Source of the DNA: Antedon mediterranea
Taxonomy: Eukaryota; Echinodermata; Crinoidea; Comatulida; Antedonidae
DNA length: 64,000 nucleotides
Assembly: GCF_964355755.1 (NCBI RefSeq)
Contig: NC_092677.1
Coordinates: 13,476,601-13,540,600 of the forward strand
Reading direction: 5' to 3'
This document shows, piece by piece, positions 59,259 to 64,000 of the stretch (positions within the stretch are counted from its first letter, which is position 1; every line of letters begins with the position of its first letter). The notes beneath the pieces were generated by a model that was not told the DNA's origin, searched no databases, and worked only from the letters and a program-made list of their open reading frames with translations. Made by a program: the position numbers and the translations under genes.

Positions 59259-59388
59259 AGGCTCTGTCTACACTATCAAACTAGTTTGACAAAAAAAGTG
59301 TGATTTGCTCAAATATGGTAGTGATATGACATCATGTCACTTCACATTTTTTTGTCACATAAAGTTTGAAAGTGTAGACAGAGCTTTA
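59259..59388. mobile_element. MITE, family B
   Basis: Ends are GGCTCTGTCTACACTATC and AAAGTGTAGACAGAGCTTTA, with the usual CAAATATGGTAGTGATATGA in the middle. Confidence 0.8.
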
Positions 59389-60840
59389 GAGTTTTGCAGA
59401 CAATCTATACTTATTAACCAATAGCATGGAGATTGTATGTTGTCATCAAGTTTTGTATATTTGAGATCAATGAAGCATAATGATAATTTGCTCACATGCC
59501 ATCTACACAGTTCTCAATTTGCTATCATTAATTTCAGTAAAATGTCAGTATTAAAATATTCTGATACTCATAAACGTAGAGCATGTTAAGAATGACCTTT
59601 AGACTTAACAGCTAGCTGCTTACTTGAATCTAAATGCTCTGTAAGAAACTTCGAAATGTGTGTTTATCATTATGTATTCAAAATAATTATACAATATTCA
59701 CATGCACACGAATATTGAATGCAATTTTACCACAATAGGTATGTATTATAAAATGTACTTAAACTTATTACTTTAATCACAAATACTTTATACCCACCTA
59801 TAACTAAATGTCCTAATTAAAGACAACTTTTGGGACAGAGGTCTCAAACATGTTTAGAGGAAAAACTAATAATTTATTGGTAGTTTATTCTCTAATTTTG
59901 ATATCTATATCTAATGTTATTAAGGTTACTAATTACAGGGACATTTAGTCGAGGAAGGCCTGTGTTTATTTTTGTGCTATTTTTAAATTGCTTTTTTTTA
60001 ATTTGATCTTCTAATGATCTTTTTTTACACTAGCTGATTTTTGTAAGCTTTGTATTCGACTTTGTACTGAAATTTAATTAGTATATTATTTTCCATGTTT
60101 TATATTAATTTAATTAATGGTTTAATTAAAAGTATAAGTGTTTATTTATTTTGTATTTGTGATATGTTGTTATTCACACCTCAGCACTAAATATAATGGA
60201 TTTGAGTTTGTCTTTGTACAATTAAATCAGTATTAAGATTATTCTTATCTGTATATGTGCGGACACCTTGAATAAGCAGACAACTAGATTTAACGGACAC
60301 ACTCATCCAAAAGCCTTTTTATCCAAGCGGTGCTGCTTTTGGTAGCTCTCGTCAAGTGGACACCTCTCGTAAGTTGGCATTTTTTCTTGTCTTGAGCATG
60401 TTAATTGTGAGGTTCAACTGTATACATCAGAATACAAGCCTAGCCAGGGCCAAGTTTGAGGTCCCCTTTTAAAACTAGAAACTAGCAGAAATAGCTTATG
60501 GCTTGTTACACTTTTTGCCCTTTTGTGGAAATGAAATTCTGTCTACTGGCTTGGAGGACATGGGTGGCTGCCAACAGAGAACATAAAGTACACAATGAAG
60601 TTCAATAATTATATGAAACAAATTTCTTTAATTCTCATATCTGTACAATAGTACAGGTAATAAGTATTCTAAAATGTAATACATAACATTTAGTATTCAA
60701 CAATTTATTTACAATTTAAAGAAAATGAAATAAATATATCATCAACAGACACATTTTAAGTACATTTAAGTGTTGACCTATAAGTTTATATACAAGATGG
60801 TAGATGGTAAAAGTTACTAGGCTCAAAAGTTCAATACTAA

Positions 60841-61249
60841 ACTAAGTTACTAGGTGTTGACCTAAACAGTTTAAATTAATTTGGTAGATGGTAAACTAAG
60901 TTACAAGGTGTTGACCTAAACAGTTTAATTTATTGTGGTAGATGGTAAACTAAGTTACAAGATGTTGACCTAAACAGTTTAATTTAATGTGGTAGATGGT
61001 AAACTAAGTTACAAGGTGTTGACCTAAACAGTTTAATTTAATGTGGTAGATGGTAAACTAAGTTACAAGGTGTTGACCTAAACAGTTTAAATTAATGTGG
61101 TAGATGGTAAACTAAGTTACTAGGTGTTGACCTAAACAGTTTAATTTATTGTGGTAGATGGTAAACTAAGTTACAAGGTGTTGACCTAAACAGTTTAATT
61201 TATTGTGGTAGATGGTAAACTATGTTACTAGGTGTTGACAAACAATTTA
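60841..61249. repeat. 54-bp minisatellite, about seven and a half copies
   Basis: The unit starts GGTAGATGGTAAACTAAGTT; starts are at 60883, 60937, 60991, 61045, 61099, 61153 and 61207, exactly 54 apart. It ends about 25 bases before the NME5 stop codon, so it is probably in that gene's 3' untranslated region. Confidence 0.92.
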
Positions 61250-61272
61250 TATACAACATGGCAGATAGTAAA

Positions 61273-64000
61273 CTATGATTCTGTGACGTGAATATCGTCA
61301 TTCACACATGGTTTGTTAGGGTTGTTTGCTATCAGCCAATCAGCAAGCCAGGTCTAAAGAAAGAGAAAACAATACTAAGTTAGTGCCAGTATTTGAATAC
61401 TGTAAACATAGTATGGTCTGCTGAATTTTTGTAATTGTGAATACACATGCATTTTCAATTATAAATGGTATATTGTTATACACAATTTGTGGGACCAATA
61501 ATGCTACAAATAAACCTAGCCAGTAGAAGAGGACAGTCAAAGGTGTGACAGGAAAGATATCATCAAGAAAGCATGAAAATCGGTTTAGAAGAACATGATG
61601 ACACAGAAAGAAGTGGAAAGATGCTGTAACAGCAGAAAGTGACAGTAATTTAACCCCTCGGAAGAGGGAGAAAATTGACTTTAATAAAAGACGATGTTGA
61701 TGATATTTAATTTAATGACATTCTCTATACTTACTATTGGTTCTTCTGGTTTTTGTTTACAAAGGCTGGTTAAGCCTTTCAGTAACGTTGGATTCACCAA
61801 CTTTGCTAGGTAATCTTTCGCTGCTTGTCCTGTTGGAATAGGTTCTACTATACCTGAAAGAAAAATTGATAGTTTAAAGTAACGCCAATGGTTCCCATAA
61901 AGAAATATGGACGAAAAGAGGTTTAGGTTGATTATTTAGAGGATTTTAGATTTTAAAATTTTGAAGCTGATTTCGTTGGCAGAAAAATACTCAAGCATGA
62001 CCCATACCGGAAAAAGATATATTTATAAATCTTCAATAATCAGAATTAGTAGGTGGAGTACTGTACATACTTTCTGGAAACATAAATCTGATTTCTCGTT
62101 CAGCTCCGTCGTGGTCGCTGCCATGAACTGCATTTCGTTGATCATCTGTACCGTACAGAGCTCTGATACTGAAAGACAAACAATGTTTAAAAAACGTACA
62201 GTAAATGATCATACCCAAATAAAAGCTTTTGAACAAATTGCAATAATAAATGCATTAATATGTAGAAATTTTAGTTTGTAAAACATCTTATAATCTCCCA
62301 ATATATTTGTTTACAGTAGGTTACATTTATCGAAAAATGCTTTGTTCTTTTTTTTACATTGGGAATAAAATACGCCGTGGTTAGGATTCCGGCACCGGAA
62401 CTCAACTGCCCAGCGTTAGGGGATCCGACACGCTATTGCGCATGCCCAGAGCGAGGTAATCGGCGACTCTATACTTATCAACAACGGGCCAGCGGCGATG
62501 GATCATTTCATAGCTGCGCCACACGGCGAACTAGCCTAGTAGATGCCTACTAATATGGGATCCACTAATCTAGAGGCTAGGGCTACCAGTTAGACGTGAC
62601 CAGTGGGCCTATAGTATTTATTTTGTAATTAAAAAGTGGTTGCTTCATTCATATATAAACTTCATATCATTATGAATTATATAATTACATGACTAGTACA
62701 GACTAGTTTTATGATTTTTCATAACGCATTATGTGTACATAACAACATGCAATCGCAAGTTGATTTGTTGACGGCAGCCACCGCGTGGATGTGAAAAAAC
62801 TGTTCGGGAAGTCAGGGTCGCAACGCTAAAAACAGCATTACGATTCTTATCTTAGATAGATATACTGATACTTATTAATATCATTATAATTATTTTAACG
62901 CGTGGCGTAGTCGTATTTTTAATTATTAATTCATATATGGCATAGGCCAAGTTTCATCCATCGCTCTCTCGCTCGCGCAACGACTATCTAGGCTACAGTA
63001 AATCCCTATAACACTTCGACTCTCCGTGGTGTGGTACGTGGTGGTGTGGCACTATTAGTGTAAACTATAATTCACTTCCCAGAGCTCTGGGCATGCGCAA
63101 TAGCGTGTCGGATTCCCTAACGGTGGGAAGTTGAGTTCCGGTGCCGGAATCCTAACCACGGCGAATAAAATAAGCTTTCATAGAAATCTGATTCATTGAG
63201 TTTAAACTGCAGTTTTTGAATCAATATTACTTTTTTCTAAATATTTTTCTCGGGACATGTTTGATATAAAATTATGGACACTCCTAAAAAGAAATGTTCA
63301 CGAAAAGAATGTAGGAGATCAACGTGGACACATTGTTGGGTCCCAACGAAGGCCTCTTTATAAATAGCCTATCTTTACCTATCTGGGTGGGTTTCTCTGG
63401 CTCTAAAACAGTTTGGAGGTCCAATCAACTCTCGCCAATACTCTACAGCATTTTCTCTTGCTAGAACCATTGCAACAATTGGACCACTGCTCATGTATGC
63501 TACAAGGCTTGGGAAGAACATTTTGCCATAATGCTCAGCATAGAAATCACTGGTTTGCTCAGGTGTCAAATGAGCTCTTCTTTTCTATTTATGGATAAAA
63601 AAAGTTAAAAATTATTAATATATTATTAATAATAAAATAATATTATTATATTAGTTAGGCCTAGCCTAGGCCTACTAGACTAGGCCCTAGCTAGGCCTGG
63701 CCCTAGTAGATAGGCCTCTACTAGCTAGCTAGACTAATACAATAAAGGCCTAACCTACTACTGTACTAGCTAGAGACCTAGTACAGTAACAGTCTCATGA
63801 TTCATCATGATCACCATGGCTAGCTAGGCCTAGGCCCTACTAGCCTAGAGGCTAGTCTAGGCCTAGCTAGCTACGTAGGCCAAGGGAGATCCGGCCTAAG
63901 CCCTCTAGCCTCCGTAGAGCTGAGGGAGGTCCTGACTGGCCTGAAAAAACAACATAAAAACAAACCTGTACAATTGTGAATCCAGAACGTTTTATTATCT
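61273..64000 (-). CDS. NME5: NME5, NDK plus Dpy-30 protein (5' end beyond window)
   Basis: Minus-strand exons are 63966-64000 (cut by the window edge), 63379-63584, 62071-62168, 61735-61853 and 61273-61353, all in phase. The first four encode most of a nucleoside diphosphate kinase domain (SGFTIVQ, FYAEHYGKMFF, SSGPIVAMVLA, then NAVHGSD with the active-site histidine position, and IRFMFPE). The last two encode a Dpy-30 dimerisation motif (NPTLLKGLTSLCKQKP, then TWLADWLIANNPNKP). NDK followed by Dpy-30 is the plan of NME5, a protein of ciliary radial spokes, expressed in ciliated cells and sperm. The histidine is kept here, but family members are reported to have weak or no kinase activity. 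A transposon lies in the intron at 62373-63163. The gene converges on the TRAF7-like gene. Confidence 0.9.
62364..63172. mobile_element. MULE-like TIR element with 9-bp target duplication
   Basis: The element proper is 62373-63163 (791 bp). Inverted ends of about 78 bases start CGCCGTGGTTAGGATTCCGG and differ at only a few places. AATAAAATA is repeated directly at 62364-62372 and 63164-63172, a 9-bp duplication, which together with long TIRs fits Mutator-like elements. No transposase frame, so non-autonomous. It lies in an NME5 intron. Confidence 0.82.
63645..63900. repeat. low-complexity CTAG/GGCC block in NME5 intron
   Basis: Packed with TAGGCCTA, CTAGCTAG and AGGCCTAG, like the block at 38360-38825. 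Confidence 0.8.

Larger units (their letters stand above)
57503..61272. other. spacer between convergent TRAF7-like and NME5 genes
   Basis: About 3.8 kb that includes the 3' untranslated parts of both genes. It holds tandem GACATGTCACATGTATACATA units at about 57930-57995, two family B MITEs, a family A fragment at about 59103, a duplicated stretch of about 49 bases at 58555-58650, and the 54-bp minisatellite near NME5. No coding exon seen. Confidence 0.55.

Overview
This is a eukaryotic, intron-rich, AT-rich window from an animal. Nearly every gene is split by GT-AG introns, and the spaces between exons are full of small inverted-repeat transposons, LINE and SINE fragments and microsatellites. 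A Gmr1-type Ty3/Gypsy element (a group described from deuterostomes), a mitochondrial-clan P450, a TRAF7-like gene, NME5 and a block of death-effector genes suggest a marine invertebrate deuterostome, probably an echinoderm or hemichordate. The species is an inference. All gene models below were assembled by hand from splice sites and reading phase; each complete model sums to a whole number of codons.

Region 1 (1-16300) starts in a broken LINE and then holds four plus-strand genes in a row that share a death-fold cassette. In order they are: (a) the 3' part of a gene ending in a death effector domain (DED) cassette, 1072-2190; (b) a tandem-DED plus death-domain protein, FADD-like, 4779-7224; (c) an epsin-type ENTH domain joined through a Ser/Thr-rich linker to a tandem-DED cassette, 9612-11553; (d) two tandem-DED cassettes joined by a linker, 14307-16280. 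In genes b-d every module exon is joined through phase-1 introns. The ENTH-DED fusion is the most unusual object in the window. A plausible reading is a small DED adaptor network with one membrane-binding member, one death-domain member and one scaffold.

Region 2 (17768-32878) is a nine-exon mitochondrial-type cytochrome P450. Its second intron carries a 6.7-kb antisense LTR retrotransposon with LTRs I cannot tell apart, a 5-bp target duplication, integrase encoded before reverse transcriptase, and a 5-base frame break right after the RT active-site motif.

Region 3 (33283-42745) holds a three-exon minus-strand single-pass membrane protein of unknown function, a minus-strand C2H2 zinc-finger gene whose N-terminus recalls ZFP64, and, head to head with it, a six-exon plus-strand gene of unknown function with an internal exon duplication.

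Region 4 (45526-64000) holds a 13-exon TRAF7-like E3 ligase gene (RING, TRAF zinc fingers, coiled coil, seven WD40 repeats). It converges on a minus-strand NME5 gene (NDK plus Dpy-30) that runs off the right edge. Introns and spacers here are rich in MITE-like elements, one tRNA-derived SINE, one MULE-like element with a 9-bp duplication, and a 54-bp minisatellite.
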